Assembly (NCBI RefSeq): GCF_003994415.1
Contig: NZ_CP034689.1
Coordinates: 682,001 to 746,000, forward strand
Reading direction: 5' to 3'
DNA from: Achromobacter spanius
GTDB taxonomy: Bacteria; Pseudomonadota; Gammaproteobacteria; Burkholderiales; Burkholderiaceae_B
Length of the DNA stretch: 64,000 nt
A program made the position numbers and the translations under genes. Below the pieces are notes generated by a model, which saw only the letters and a list, made by a program, of their open reading frames with translations, was not told where the DNA came from and made no database searches. Below, piece after piece: positions 52,394 to 60,839 of this stretch; positions within the stretch are counted from its first letter, which is position 1, and every line of letters starts with the position of its first letter.

Positions 52394-53115
52394 TCCGATT
52401 TTCACAAGTGCAGAAGTGGTATGGCGACTACCAGGCGCTGGCCGATGTGACTGAAGAGGTCACGCAAGGAGAGGTGGTGGTGGTGTGCGGGCCGTCGGGG
52501 TCGGGCAAGTCGACGCTGATCCGTACCGTGAACCGCCTGGAACCTATCCAGAAGGGCGTGATCGAGGTCAACGGGCAAGATATCTATGGCCCGAAGGTGC
52601 ACCTGGATCAGTTGCGCAGCCATATCGGATTCGTGTTTCAGCAGTTCAACCTGTTCCCGCATTTGTCGGTGCTGGAAAACCTGATGCTGGCGCCGCTGCA
52701 ACTCAAGCGCGCAAAACGCGCCGAGGCCCGCGAGCGGGCGATGCAGTTGCTTGAGCGGGTGGGCCTATCGCACAAGGCAGAGGCGTACCCCGCCCAGCTT
52801 TCAGGTGGGCAGCAGCAACGGGTAGCGATTGCGCGGGCGTTGGCGATGAACCCGCCGGTGATGTTGTTTGATGAGCCGACCAGCGCGCTGGACCCGGAGA
52901 TGGTGGGCGAGGTGCTTCAGGTGATGAAGGGGTTGGCCCGCGACGGGATGACGATGGTGTGCGTGACGCACGAGATGGGGTTCGCACGAGAAGTGGCGGA
53001 CCGGGTGTGGTTCATGGACGCGGGGCGGATCGTGGAGACGGGAACGCCGGAGGCGTTTTTTAGCAGGCCGGGAACGGTGCGGGCGCAGAAGTTCCTGGCG
53101 GAAATTCGGCATTGA
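52390..53115 (+). CDS. amino acid ABC transporter ATP-binding protein
   Basis: 241-residue GlnQ/HisP-type ATPase: Walker A GPSGSGKSTLIR, Q-loop FVFQQFNLFPHL, signature LSGGQQQRVAIARAL, Walker B VMLFDEPTSALDPE, switch His in VTHEMGF. Last gene of the operon; copies of the dispersed palindromic element begin 13 bp after its stop. Confidence 0.95.
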   Translation: MIRFSQVQKWYGDYQALADVTEEVTQGEVVVVCGPSGSGKSTLIRTVNRLEPIQKGVIEVNGQDIYGPKVHLDQLRSHIGFVFQQFNLFPHLSVLENLMLAPLQLKRAKRAEARERAMQLLERVGLSHKAEAYPAQLSGGQQQRVAIARALAMNPPVMLFDEPTSALDPEMVGEVLQVMKGLARDGMTMVCVTHEMGFAREVADRVWFMDAGRIVETGTPEAFFSRPGTVRAQKFLAEIRH

Positions 53116-53128
53116 GTGTTTGCGGAGA

Positions 53129-53439
53129 GATGGGTTGCGCGCGTTCGTGGATTGGGTTCTTTTGGCGGCCTTGGCGCGCTTCACCCATCCTACGGGTGTC
53201 GTTTTGGGTGTGGCTGTTTGATGGGTCGCGCGCGTTCGTGGATTGGGTTCTTTTGGCGGGCTCGCCGCGCTTCACCCATCCTACGGTTTGGGATCGTAGG
53301 ATGGGTGGAGGGCGAGATGGTTTGCCTGGGAAAGCCGGTGCTGGCCGCCCGGAACCCATCTGCAGCGGTTGCGCGATGGGTCGTGCGCGTTCGTGGATGA
53401 GGTTGTTTTATCGACCCCGCCGCGCTTCATCCCGCGTAC
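53129..53439. repeat. four copies of the dispersed palindromic element
   Basis: Forward copies at 53129-53193 and 53220-53284 (91 bp apart, nearly identical, both containing GCGCGTTCGTGGATTGGGTT), a reverse copy at 53296-53360 head to head with the second across an 11-bp spacer, and a degenerate forward copy at 53375-53439 ending GCGTAC. They fill the 327-bp gap between the convergent importer ATPase and apaH genes. No gene was seen in this gap. Confidence 0.85.
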
Positions 53440-53442
53440 AGC

Positions 53443-54276
53443 TTATTCCGACAACGGATCCTGGAACTGCGAACACTTGACCTGCACCAGCTTGCGGTCC
53501 TGCAAGCGTAGCGCGGTCAAGGATCCGCCCCAGACGCAGCCGGTGTCCAGGCAGATGACGTCGGGGCGCTGCAGCAGGCCCAGCGTGGACCAATGGCCGA
53601 ACACCGTCGTGATGTCGCGCGTAGCGCGGTTGGGGACGTCGAACCAGGGCACAAGGCCTGGCGGCCACGCGCCGGGGGTGACCTTGGTGGCGAACTCCAT
53701 GTGGCCGTTCGGCGTGCACAGGCGGATGCGTGTCAGCGCGTTGATGATGACTCGCATCCGTTTGCCGCCCTTGTGGTCTTCTTTCCACGTGGCCGGCTCG
53801 TTACCGTACATCTTCTGCAGCGCCTTCTGCCAGTTCGGCCCACGCAAGGCGTCCTGCACTTCACCCGCCAGGGCCAGCGTCTTGGCCACATCCCACTTGG
53901 CCAAGGTGCCCGCGTGCACCAGCAGGTGACCCTGTTCAAAATGCGCCAGAGGCCGAAAACGTAGCCAGTTGATCAGGTCGCTGGCGTCCGGCGCTCGCAG
54001 GATTTCGTCCAGCGTGTCCGACTTGGACGGCTTGCGCACCCCGGCGGCGGCAGCCAGAAGGTGCAGGTCATGGTTGCCCAGCACCGAGGTCGCGCGGTCA
54101 CCCAGGTCGATGATGCGACGCAGGGTTTCCAGCGACTGCGGGCCACGGTTGACCAGGTCGCCTGCGAACCAGAAGCGCGAGCGGGGATCTCCGACCAGGT
54201 CGGGGTGGGCCAGCAAGCGATCCAGCGGCGAGCAGCATCCCTGCACGTCGCCGATCATCCAGATACTGCCGTTCAT
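53443..54276 (-). CDS. apaH: symmetrical bis(5'-nucleosyl)-tetraphosphatase
   Basis: 277-residue phosphoesterase that splits Ap4A to two ADP and also decaps Np4-capped RNA. The calcineurin-like motifs are IGDVQGC, FAGDLVNRGP, LGNHDLHLLAAA and the later FGHWSTLG with LDTGCVWGG. ATG 54276 overlaps the lptG stop by four bases, giving an lptG-apaH operon on the minus strand. Confidence 0.95.
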   Translation of the reverse strand: MNGSIWMIGDVQGCCSPLDRLLAHPDLVGDPRSRFWFAGDLVNRGPQSLETLRRIIDLGDRATSVLGNHDLHLLAAAAGVRKPSKSDTLDEILRAPDASDLINWLRFRPLAHFEQGHLLVHAGTLAKWDVAKTLALAGEVQDALRGPNWQKALQKMYGNEPATWKEDHKGGKRMRVIINALTRIRLCTPNGHMEFATKVTPGAWPPGLVPWFDVPNRATRDITTVFGHWSTLGLLQRPDVICLDTGCVWGGSLTALRLQDRKLVQVKCSQFQDPLSE

Positions 54277-55451
54277 GCGGGACTCTTGCTCCAAGGCCAA
54301 CGTTGTTGGACGATGCGGGTAATGGTGTGGCGGTATTCCATATAGCTCATGGCGCTCAGCGCCAGCGCCATGGCGCCGATGTTCGGACCCAGGGCCGTCA
54401 GCCAGGGCGGCCACTTGCCCAGCATGCCCACGTTCAGGGCCAACTGGTTCAGCATGAAGAAACCCACGCCCAGCAAGATGCCGATGAACACCTTTGCGCC
54501 CACGCCGCCGCGACGCGTCTGCATCAGGCCAATGGGGGCGGCAATCGTGATCATCACAAGCAGGGTGAAGGGATACGCCAGTTTGCGCCACAGGGCAACA
54601 ACCTGTCGACCATATTGCAGTTGGTTGTCGCGCAGGTACTCCACATAGTCCAACAAGGTGATGATGGACATACGCTCGGGCGTCAGCACACGGGCCAGCA
54701 GGCGTTCGGCGCTAAGGGTCGTATCCACCGTGCGCTCGGGCAGCTTCACCACCGAGGCGGGCGGGTTCTTGGGTTGACGCGCGTCGGCCAGGGCGTCGGC
54801 CGCGTCATCATCCAGGCGCGTTTCCGATACGTCCTTGAGCACCAGGTCGCCGTGGGCGAACGAGCCGGTGGGCGCGGTGGACAACGCGGTCAGGGTCTGG
54901 TCTTTCTTGAATTCGTACAGGGTGATGCCGGCCACCTGGCCGTCGCCCTTGAGTTCGGCGATGTTGATGATGCGCATGCCGCCGTTGGCGGTGGGTTCCT
55001 TGAACCAGTAGCCGCTGTTCAGGCGGTCGCCGCCGGCCTTGCCGCGAAACATCAGATTGGCCTCGCCGCTTTTGATCTCGGCCCAGGGCGTGACGTATTC
55101 GGACAACAGGGCGGCGCCGATCATCAGCGGGATGGTCACTACCCACAGCATGCGCAACAGGCGCATGCCACTGACGCCCGACACGCGCAGGATGACAAGT
55201 TCGTTGCGCTGGGCCAGGCCGGCCAGCGCCAGGATCGCGCCGATCAGCAGCCCGATGGGCAGCAGGTCGTACAAGCGGGTGGGAATGGCCAGCGCCTGCA
55301 TGTAGAGCAGGGCCATCATGGAGAACTTGTCGCCCACGTTGTCCAGGTCGTCCACCAGCGCGAAGAACGTGAAAAGGCCTAGCAGGGCCATAAGGACCAC
55401 TGCACAAGAGCGATAGATCTCGCGGGCCAGGTAGCGACGGGCGGTACGCAT
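54273..55451 (-). CDS. lptG: LPS export ABC transporter permease LptG
   Basis: 392-residue inner-membrane subunit of the LptB2FG extractor. Pattern of the YjgP/YjgQ family: three N-terminal helices (VLMALLGLFTFFALV, LLPIGLLIGAILALAGLAQ, MLWVVTIPLMIGAALL), a large periplasmic beta-jellyroll (about 125-290) and three C-terminal helices. LAQRNELVILRVSGVSG is the cytoplasmic coupling segment. The partner gene lptF is not adjacent within this window. Confidence 0.9.
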   Translation of the reverse strand: MRTARRYLAREIYRSCAVVLMALLGLFTFFALVDDLDNVGDKFSMMALLYMQALAIPTRLYDLLPIGLLIGAILALAGLAQRNELVILRVSGVSGMRLLRMLWVVTIPLMIGAALLSEYVTPWAEIKSGEANLMFRGKAGGDRLNSGYWFKEPTANGGMRIINIAELKGDGQVAGITLYEFKKDQTLTALSTAPTGSFAHGDLVLKDVSETRLDDDAADALADARQPKNPPASVVKLPERTVDTTLSAERLLARVLTPERMSIITLLDYVEYLRDNQLQYGRQVVALWRKLAYPFTLLVMITIAAPIGLMQTRRGGVGAKVFIGILLGVGFFMLNQLALNVGMLGKWPPWLTALGPNIGAMALALSAMSYMEYRHTITRIVQQRWPWSKSPA

Positions 55452-55542
55452 GAAAATGATGGGGGAGCGCTAAACGTGAAAGCTTAACAAATCCCGCCGC
55501 CCAGGGTGGGGATGGCAGGATGCCGGTGCGCGCTTTTACGTG

Positions 55543-56268
55543 TCAGGGAATGTCAACCATCCGCATGCGGCGGGTCAGGACACCCACGCGGGAGTTCAGG
55601 TAGTTGGAATTGCGGCGGGTGTCGTAGAAGCGGGGGTTGGGCAGCATGGCTGCCAGCCGGGCCGACTGGCTGGCGCTGAGGTTGGCGGCCGAGGTATTGA
55701 AATAGTGCTGTGCGGCCGCCTGTGCGCCGAACACGCCCACGCCCCATTCCGCCACGTTCAGATACAGCTCAAGAATGCGTTCCTTGGTCATGACGTGTTC
55801 GATCATGTAGGTCAGCACCAATTCCTGGCCCTTGCGGATGTAACTGCGCGAACTGGACAGGAACAGGTTCTTTGCCAATTGCTGGGTGATGGTCGAGCCG
55901 CCGCGCATCTTGCTGCGTCCTGCCTCTTCCTGCCTTTGGTTGTATTCCCAGGCCTTGCGGATGGCGTCCCATTCGACGCCATCGTGTTCGGTGAATCTGG
56001 AATCTTCGGAGGCCACCACCGCGCGCTTCAGATTGCGGCTGATCTTGTCGTAGGGCACCCAGTCGTACTTCAGTTGGAAGGCCGGGTTGCCTTCGCGCAG
56101 GCGCGAGCGTTCTTCGCGCATGATGGCGCTGCTGCCGGGGTCGCGGTAGTTGAACCAGACCACCTGGGCGAACAGCCAGAACTGATAAAGCAGCACCGCG
56201 CACAGCAGCGCCATCAGCACGCCGGTGGTGATCCGGAACCAGGATCGGCCTTGCTTGCGCGTCGCCAT
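55543..56268 (-). CDS. mtgA: monofunctional biosynthetic peptidoglycan transglycosylase
   Basis: 241-residue membrane-anchored glycosyltransferase of family 51. One N-terminal helix (TTGVLMALLCAVLLYQFWLFA) precedes the catalytic motifs EDSRFTEHDG (Glu) and RGGSTITQQLAKNLFL, then ELYLNVAEWGVGVFG. It polymerises lipid II glycan chains without a transpeptidase domain. Five bases separate it from aroE upstream. Confidence 0.95.
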   Translation of the reverse strand: MATRKQGRSWFRITTGVLMALLCAVLLYQFWLFAQVVWFNYRDPGSSAIMREERSRLREGNPAFQLKYDWVPYDKISRNLKRAVVASEDSRFTEHDGVEWDAIRKAWEYNQRQEEAGRSKMRGGSTITQQLAKNLFLSSSRSYIRKGQELVLTYMIEHVMTKERILELYLNVAEWGVGVFGAQAAAQHYFNTSAANLSASQSARLAAMLPNPRFYDTRRNSNYLNSRVGVLTRRMRMVDIP

Positions 56269-56273
56269 GCCGC

Positions 56274-57137
56274 TCAGCGTCCGGCCACAAGGGCCTCGCG
56301 CAGCGCCGCCAGCACGGGGGCTGGGTCGGGGCGCACGCCGTGCCAGATGAAAAAGCTTTCAGCGGCCTGGCCTACCAGCATGCCCAGGCCGTCAGCCGTC
56401 AGCGCGGCGCCGTCGGTTTCGGCCTGCTGCATGAAGGCGGTGGGTCTGGCGCCATACATCATGTCGTAGGCCGCCGCGCCATCGGCGTACAGCCCCGGCG
56501 GCAAGTCCGGCGCGGCATCCTGCAAGCCGCTGGCCGTGGCGTTGATGACCACGTTCCAGCCGCCAGGCCGCGCGGCGTCCGAGAGCCCGCCCGCCGTGAC
56601 CTGGGTTTGCGGCGACACGCCGCTGGCGCGCCAGGCGTCGGCCAGTTCCAGCGCCTTGGACGCAGTACGGTTGACGATATGGATGCGCGCGCAGCCGGCT
56701 TGCGCCAGTGGTTGCAACACGCCCCGGGCGGCGCCGCCGGCGCCCACCAGCAGCACGGCGGCGTCCGGCAGGCGCACGCCCAGGCGCAGCAGGTCGGACA
56801 CCAGGCCAACGCCGTCGGTATTGCAGCCGTGCCAGGCGCCATCGCGCCAGGACAAGGTGTTGACCGCGCCGGCCAGCCGCGCGCGGGTGGACAGATGGCC
56901 CGCCGCCAGCGCGTAGGCGTCCAGCTTGAACGGCACCGTCACGTTCAGGCCCTGCCCGCCTTCGGCCACGAAGGCGGCCACGGCATCGGCAAAGCCATCA
57001 ACCGGCGCCAGCAGCCGCTCATAGCTGAGCGGTTTGCCGGTTTGCTGGGAAAACAGGGTGTGGATCTGGGGCGAGCGGCTGTGCGCGATGGGGTTGCCGA
57101 TGACGGCGTAGCGGGCAAGAGGGGACGCCTCGGTCAT
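56274..57137 (-). CDS. aroE: shikimate dehydrogenase
   Basis: 287-residue NADP enzyme reducing 3-dehydroshikimate. Shikimate-binding NPIAHSRSPQIH, catalytic Lys in NVTVPFK, Asn/Asp in GAVNTLSW and NTDGVGLVSDL, and the nucleotide loop GAGGAARGVL are all present. ATG 57137 overlaps the stop of the TonB-like gene. Together with aroQ at 63 kb it is one of two shikimate pathway genes in the window. Confidence 0.96.
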   Translation of the reverse strand: MTEASPLARYAVIGNPIAHSRSPQIHTLFSQQTGKPLSYERLLAPVDGFADAVAAFVAEGGQGLNVTVPFKLDAYALAAGHLSTRARLAGAVNTLSWRDGAWHGCNTDGVGLVSDLLRLGVRLPDAAVLLVGAGGAARGVLQPLAQAGCARIHIVNRTASKALELADAWRASGVSPQTQVTAGGLSDAARPGGWNVVINATASGLQDAAPDLPPGLYADGAAAYDMMYGARPTAFMQQAETDGAALTADGLGMLVGQAAESFFIWHGVRPDPAPVLAALREALVAGR

Positions 57138-58030
57138 GGAGCTTGTGTTTCCAGGGTGTCGTTGACGAAGTGCCAGGTGCGAGTGATGACCAGCACGTCC
57201 GTATCGCGGGCGATATCGGGCGGGAAGGGGGGAAAGGGCGCAGCCAACTGGACAATGCGGCGCGCAGCCTGGTTCAGCACGGCGTGTGGGGACGGTTGGT
57301 CGATTTCCACGTCGGCGATGCTGCCGTCGGCACGCACCGATACGGTGATGCGCAACGAACCATAGATGCGTCCCCGGGCTTCGTCGGGATAGTGCTGGGT
57401 GCCGATGGCCTCGATGCGGGCGCGCCAGGCGTCCAGGTACGCGGCGTAGCGCGAGGCTTCGGCCGAGGGGGCCACGAATTGCTTGCGCGGTTCATTGCTG
57501 TATTGCTGGACCCGTTCGGCCAGGGCGGCGACCTGCGCATTCTGGATGACGCTGGCCTGGTCTTCGGCGTCTTGGCCCAGGTCGGCGCCATCGGGCCACG
57601 GGTTCACGGCCTGACGTTCGGCGCCCGCCTTGTCCGTTGAGCGCAACTGGGTCATCAGGCGGGTCTGTTCGGCTTCCAACTGCACCTGGCGGCGGCGCAT
57701 GGCCTCCAGCACGATGGTCTCGGCGGACTCGCCGGTCTGGGGCAGCGGCGTGGTGGTCATGCCGTGTTCAGCGTTGCCGCCGCCGCTCATCTGGTTCTGG
57801 GCCTGGGCGCGCGGCGCCTCGGGCGGCGTTTCGCTGCGCGCGTTCAACAGCACCACTTCCAGGCTGGTCACGGGCGGGCGCGTGAGCGCTGGCGCGCCGA
57901 AGCGCCACGCCAGCGCGCCGGCGTGCACCAATAGCGATATTGCAATGCCGATACGCAGGTAGTGCTGGGCGGGAGCGCCCAGCCACCGCAGGTAACGGCC
58001 TAGCGGGGAGGGGGAGTCAGGGCGTTGCAC
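57134..58030 (-). CDS. TonB family protein
   Basis: 298 residues: one N-terminal helix (YLRIGIAISLLVHAGALAW), a periplasmic linker with a Gln/Glu-rich helix (RRRQVQLEAEQTRLMTQLR), and a C-terminal TonB-like domain (YGSLRITVSVRADGSIADVEI, later AAPFPPFPPD). It may transduce energy or act in envelope assembly; no ExbB/ExbD genes are adjacent. A GTG start at 58030 is proposed, since it places the helix at the N-terminus; a GTG at 58132 would add 34 residues. Confidence 0.85.
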   Translation of the reverse strand: MQRPDSPSPLGRYLRWLGAPAQHYLRIGIAISLLVHAGALAWRFGAPALTRPPVTSLEVVLLNARSETPPEAPRAQAQNQMSGGGNAEHGMTTTPLPQTGESAETIVLEAMRRRQVQLEAEQTRLMTQLRSTDKAGAERQAVNPWPDGADLGQDAEDQASVIQNAQVAALAERVQQYSNEPRKQFVAPSAEASRYAAYLDAWRARIEAIGTQHYPDEARGRIYGSLRITVSVRADGSIADVEIDQPSPHAVLNQAARRIVQLAAPFPPFPPDIARDTDVLVITRTWHFVNDTLETQAP

Positions 58031-58180
58031 GGTCGCATTGTAAGGCGAGTCCGCGTCGGTCGGCCATGCCGACCGACCGCTGTGTAACAGCTTTTGGACG
58101 GCACGCCGCAAGGTGGCCACGCCGTCGCGCACCCACTGACGCTGTGGCCGGGTTGGGGCGTTGGGTGGTTACGGGCGCTT

Positions 58181-58245
58181 GATGGGTTGCGCGCGCGGGG
58201 CCGTGTTTCAGTTGCATGAAGCCCTGCGCGCTTTACCCATCCTAC
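58181..58245 (+). repeat. dispersed palindromic element, forward copy overlapping a stop codon
   Basis: 65-bp copy, GATGGGTTGCGCGCGCGGG...GCGCGCTTTACCCATCCTAC. Its last four bases (GTAG on the minus strand) include the TAG stop (58242-58244) of the RNB exoribonuclease gene, so the element forms the gene's end. It lies between that gene and the TonB-like gene. Confidence 0.8.
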
Positions 58246-60134
58246 GTGGCCGGGCTGAGTTCGCCTACGTAGCGGCAGTCCAGTTCCAGGCCTAGTTCGT
58301 CCATGCCCAGGATGTCGATTTCCACGGCGGTGCCGCGTTCCAGTTCCGGCATGCCGCCCACGCGGGTCACCAGCGGTGCGTTGGCGAAGCGGACCAGGTC
58401 GTCGCGCAGCACGTGCGCCACGGTGCGGGTCACGCCGTGCTGCTTGAGCCAGCGCAGGCACCAGTAGCGTTCCATGGCGCTTTGGAATTCGGCCCAGGCG
58501 GCGTATTGCGCGTCGAAGGCGCCGATGATGGCGAACAGGTCCGCGTCGCGCGGCTTGAACGGGGCCACCAGGCGCGCCGACACACCGTGTTCCACGGCGG
58601 CAATCAACTGCCATTGGTTGACCAGGTCCACGTAGCGGCGCAGCGGCGACGTGCTCCAGGCATATTGCGGCACGCCGATGGCTTCGTGCGGCAGCGCCTG
58701 CGTGCTCATGCGCACGCGGCCCGCCTGCTGCGAACGGTAGATGCCCGGCACGCCATGCTGGTGCAGCAGGCCGCCCCACAGGTTGTTGGCCAGGATCATG
58801 TATTCGGCCACCATGCGGTCCAGCGGCGCGTTGCGCTGGCGCGGCACCAGGCGCACCGGGGTGTCCGGGTCGTCGGGGTTGCCGTCCAGATAGAAGCTGT
58901 ATTCCACGCGGGAATTGTTTTCGGGCTTGCCGCGCACGTTTTCGCGTTGCGCCGACAGCGCCTGCGCCAGCTTCCACAGCGGACGCAGCCAGTGGCCGTA
59001 AGGAATATCGGCAGACGGGTCGGCCAGGCTGGCCTCGGTGACCTGCGCGTCCAGCATGTTGTGGCGCAGGTTTTCGCGCACCACCACCCGTTCCAGGCGC
59101 GTCTCGGATTCAATGACTTCGCCCGTTTCAGGGTCGGCCACCACGTACAGCGACAGCACGGGCACTTCGCGGCCCGCGTCCAGCGAAAACGCCTTGATGA
59201 CGTTGTCGGGCTGCATCGGGATCTTGTCGCCCGGCATGTAGACGGTGGACAGGCGCGCGCGCGCCAGCTTGTCGAACTCGCTGTCGCGGGTGACCGACAG
59301 ACCGGGGGCGGCCACGTGCACACCCACGCGCAGGCGCCCGTCGGGCAGCGTGGTGACGGACAGCGCGTCGTCGATCTCGGTGGTGGTGACGTCGTCCACC
59401 GAATAGATCTCGGCGTCCGACAGCGGCAGTTCACGGTCGATGGGCGGCAGTTCCAGTTCGGGGAATTCCAGTCCACGCGGGAAGTTCACCGCCAGGAAGC
59501 GCCGCTTGTGCAGGGCTAGCGCATGCGGCCACGCGCCCAGTTCCAGCAGCAGGCGGTCGGGGCTCTTGCCCAGCTTGGCGCAGGCGGCGTCCAGCGCCTT
59601 CCATTGCTGCGAATTCTTGTCCGGACGGATCAGCAGGGTTTCAGCAACCTGGGCAATGGGCTCGGGCAAGCGGCCCGCGGCCATCTCGTCCACCCATTCC
59701 TGTTGCTGCTCGGCCTGGCGCTGCTTTTTTTCCAGCGCGGCCAGCGCGGCGGCCAGGATGTCCGGCGGGGCAGGGCGGTAGCGCCCTTTGCCTCGGCGGT
59801 GGAAATACGCGGGCGCGCTGTGCAGGCGCATCAACAGCGCGGCATGTTCCACGGGCGTGGGGGCATGGCCAAAGTAGTCGGTTGCCAGCGAGGGCGTGTC
59901 GAATTCTTCCTGGGGGGCACATTCCCAAAGGAATTGCAGGTCCAGCTCATCGGCGGCCGCGGCGGCCTGGCTCATCAGCGCCGCCGGTTCGGGCGACGCG
60001 AAATTGAACAGGGTATTGGCGCGCTTGATTTTGCTGCGCTTGCCCGATTCCGACTCCACCTGCAGGCTGGCGTCGGTCTCGGACAGGATGTTGCCGGCCT
60101 TGAAGCTGCCGTCATCTTCGTAAAACACATACAT
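58242..60134 (-). CDS. RNB domain exoribonuclease (RNase II family)
   Basis: 630-residue 3'-5' exoribonuclease homologue. The RNB catalytic core is seen as YSVDDVTTTEIDDALSV with its aspartates, followed by RVGVHVAAPGLSV, MPGDKIPMQPDNV, and YAWSTSPLRRYVDL. The N-terminus lacks a clear pair of cold-shock domains and there is a short C-terminal S1-like part, as in the shorter bacterial RNB proteins. The stop codon is provided by the palindromic element. Confidence 0.92.
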   Translation of the reverse strand: MYVFYEDDGSFKAGNILSETDASLQVESESGKRSKIKRANTLFNFASPEPAALMSQAAAAADELDLQFLWECAPQEEFDTPSLATDYFGHAPTPVEHAALLMRLHSAPAYFHRRGKGRYRPAPPDILAAALAALEKKQRQAEQQQEWVDEMAAGRLPEPIAQVAETLLIRPDKNSQQWKALDAACAKLGKSPDRLLLELGAWPHALALHKRRFLAVNFPRGLEFPELELPPIDRELPLSDAEIYSVDDVTTTEIDDALSVTTLPDGRLRVGVHVAAPGLSVTRDSEFDKLARARLSTVYMPGDKIPMQPDNVIKAFSLDAGREVPVLSLYVVADPETGEVIESETRLERVVVRENLRHNMLDAQVTEASLADPSADIPYGHWLRPLWKLAQALSAQRENVRGKPENNSRVEYSFYLDGNPDDPDTPVRLVPRQRNAPLDRMVAEYMILANNLWGGLLHQHGVPGIYRSQQAGRVRMSTQALPHEAIGVPQYAWSTSPLRRYVDLVNQWQLIAAVEHGVSARLVAPFKPRDADLFAIIGAFDAQYAAWAEFQSAMERYWCLRWLKQHGVTRTVAHVLRDDLVRFANAPLVTRVGGMPELERGTAVEIDILGMDELGLELDCRYVGELSPAT

Positions 60135-60211
60135 GGTGGGGATCTTCCTGGGCGACGCGCACGCGCCGCCTTGCGCAGCTATATAGATAGAGTGTTGATG
60201 CCTGGTACTGA

Positions 60212-60814
60212 TTATTGAGGGCGAACCTGCTTGCCGCCAAGGGCGAATTCAAGCACCTCGGGCATCCAACGTTCAAAATCGGACAAACCGTGGTCGCTGC
60301 CTTCGACGATACGCTGCTGGCAACCCAGGTAGCGATCGCGCATTTCACGCCAATCCAGCACCTCGTCGCCAGTTGCCGCCAGCAGGAAGTACCGGTCGGG
60401 CTGGGTGATGCGAGGCACGTGGATGGCCGCCAATTCGTCCACATATTCGGGCAGAAAGACGAACGGCGCGTTGGAATGATACATGTGGTGCTCGCCGACC
60501 TGGGTCGCCAGGTCGCGCGCCGCTTCCACGGCCGGGTTCAGCAGCACGGCCTTGCAACCCAGTTGCTCGGCCAGCCAGGTGGCGTAGAAGCCGCCCAGCG
60601 ATGAGCCGATCACGGTCAGCGCGCGGGGGCTGTCCGCGCCCTGCAATTGGCGTTGGGCAATGTCCATGCACAGCGCAATGGCTTGCCGGGGGCTGGCGGG
60701 TAGCTGCGGGCAGGCCCATAGCGCGGCGAGCCCGCGCTGGGCCATGGCGTCGGCCATCTGCCGGGCCTTGGTGGAGCTTGGCGAGGAACGAAAACCGTGC
60801 AGGTAGAGGATCAT
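60212..60814 (-). CDS. YqiA-type esterase (alpha/beta hydrolase)
   Basis: 200-residue esterase of the YqiA/UPF0227 family. Motifs: LHGFRSSPSSTKARQ, nucleophile elbow IGSSLGGFYATWLA (Ser), Asp in ATGDEVLDW and His in EGSDHGLSDF. ATG 60814 was chosen because the first strand (ILYLHG) starts there; the longer frame overlaps mpl. Natural substrate unknown. Confidence 0.9.
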   Translation of the reverse strand: MILYLHGFRSSPSSTKARQMADAMAQRGLAALWACPQLPASPRQAIALCMDIAQRQLQGADSPRALTVIGSSLGGFYATWLAEQLGCKAVLLNPAVEAARDLATQVGEHHMYHSNAPFVFLPEYVDELAAIHVPRITQPDRYFLLAATGDEVLDWREMRDRYLGCQQRIVEGSDHGLSDFERWMPEVLEFALGGKQVRPQ

Positions 60815-60839
60815 TTCGTGCTCGTCCAAGAGTGGAGGG

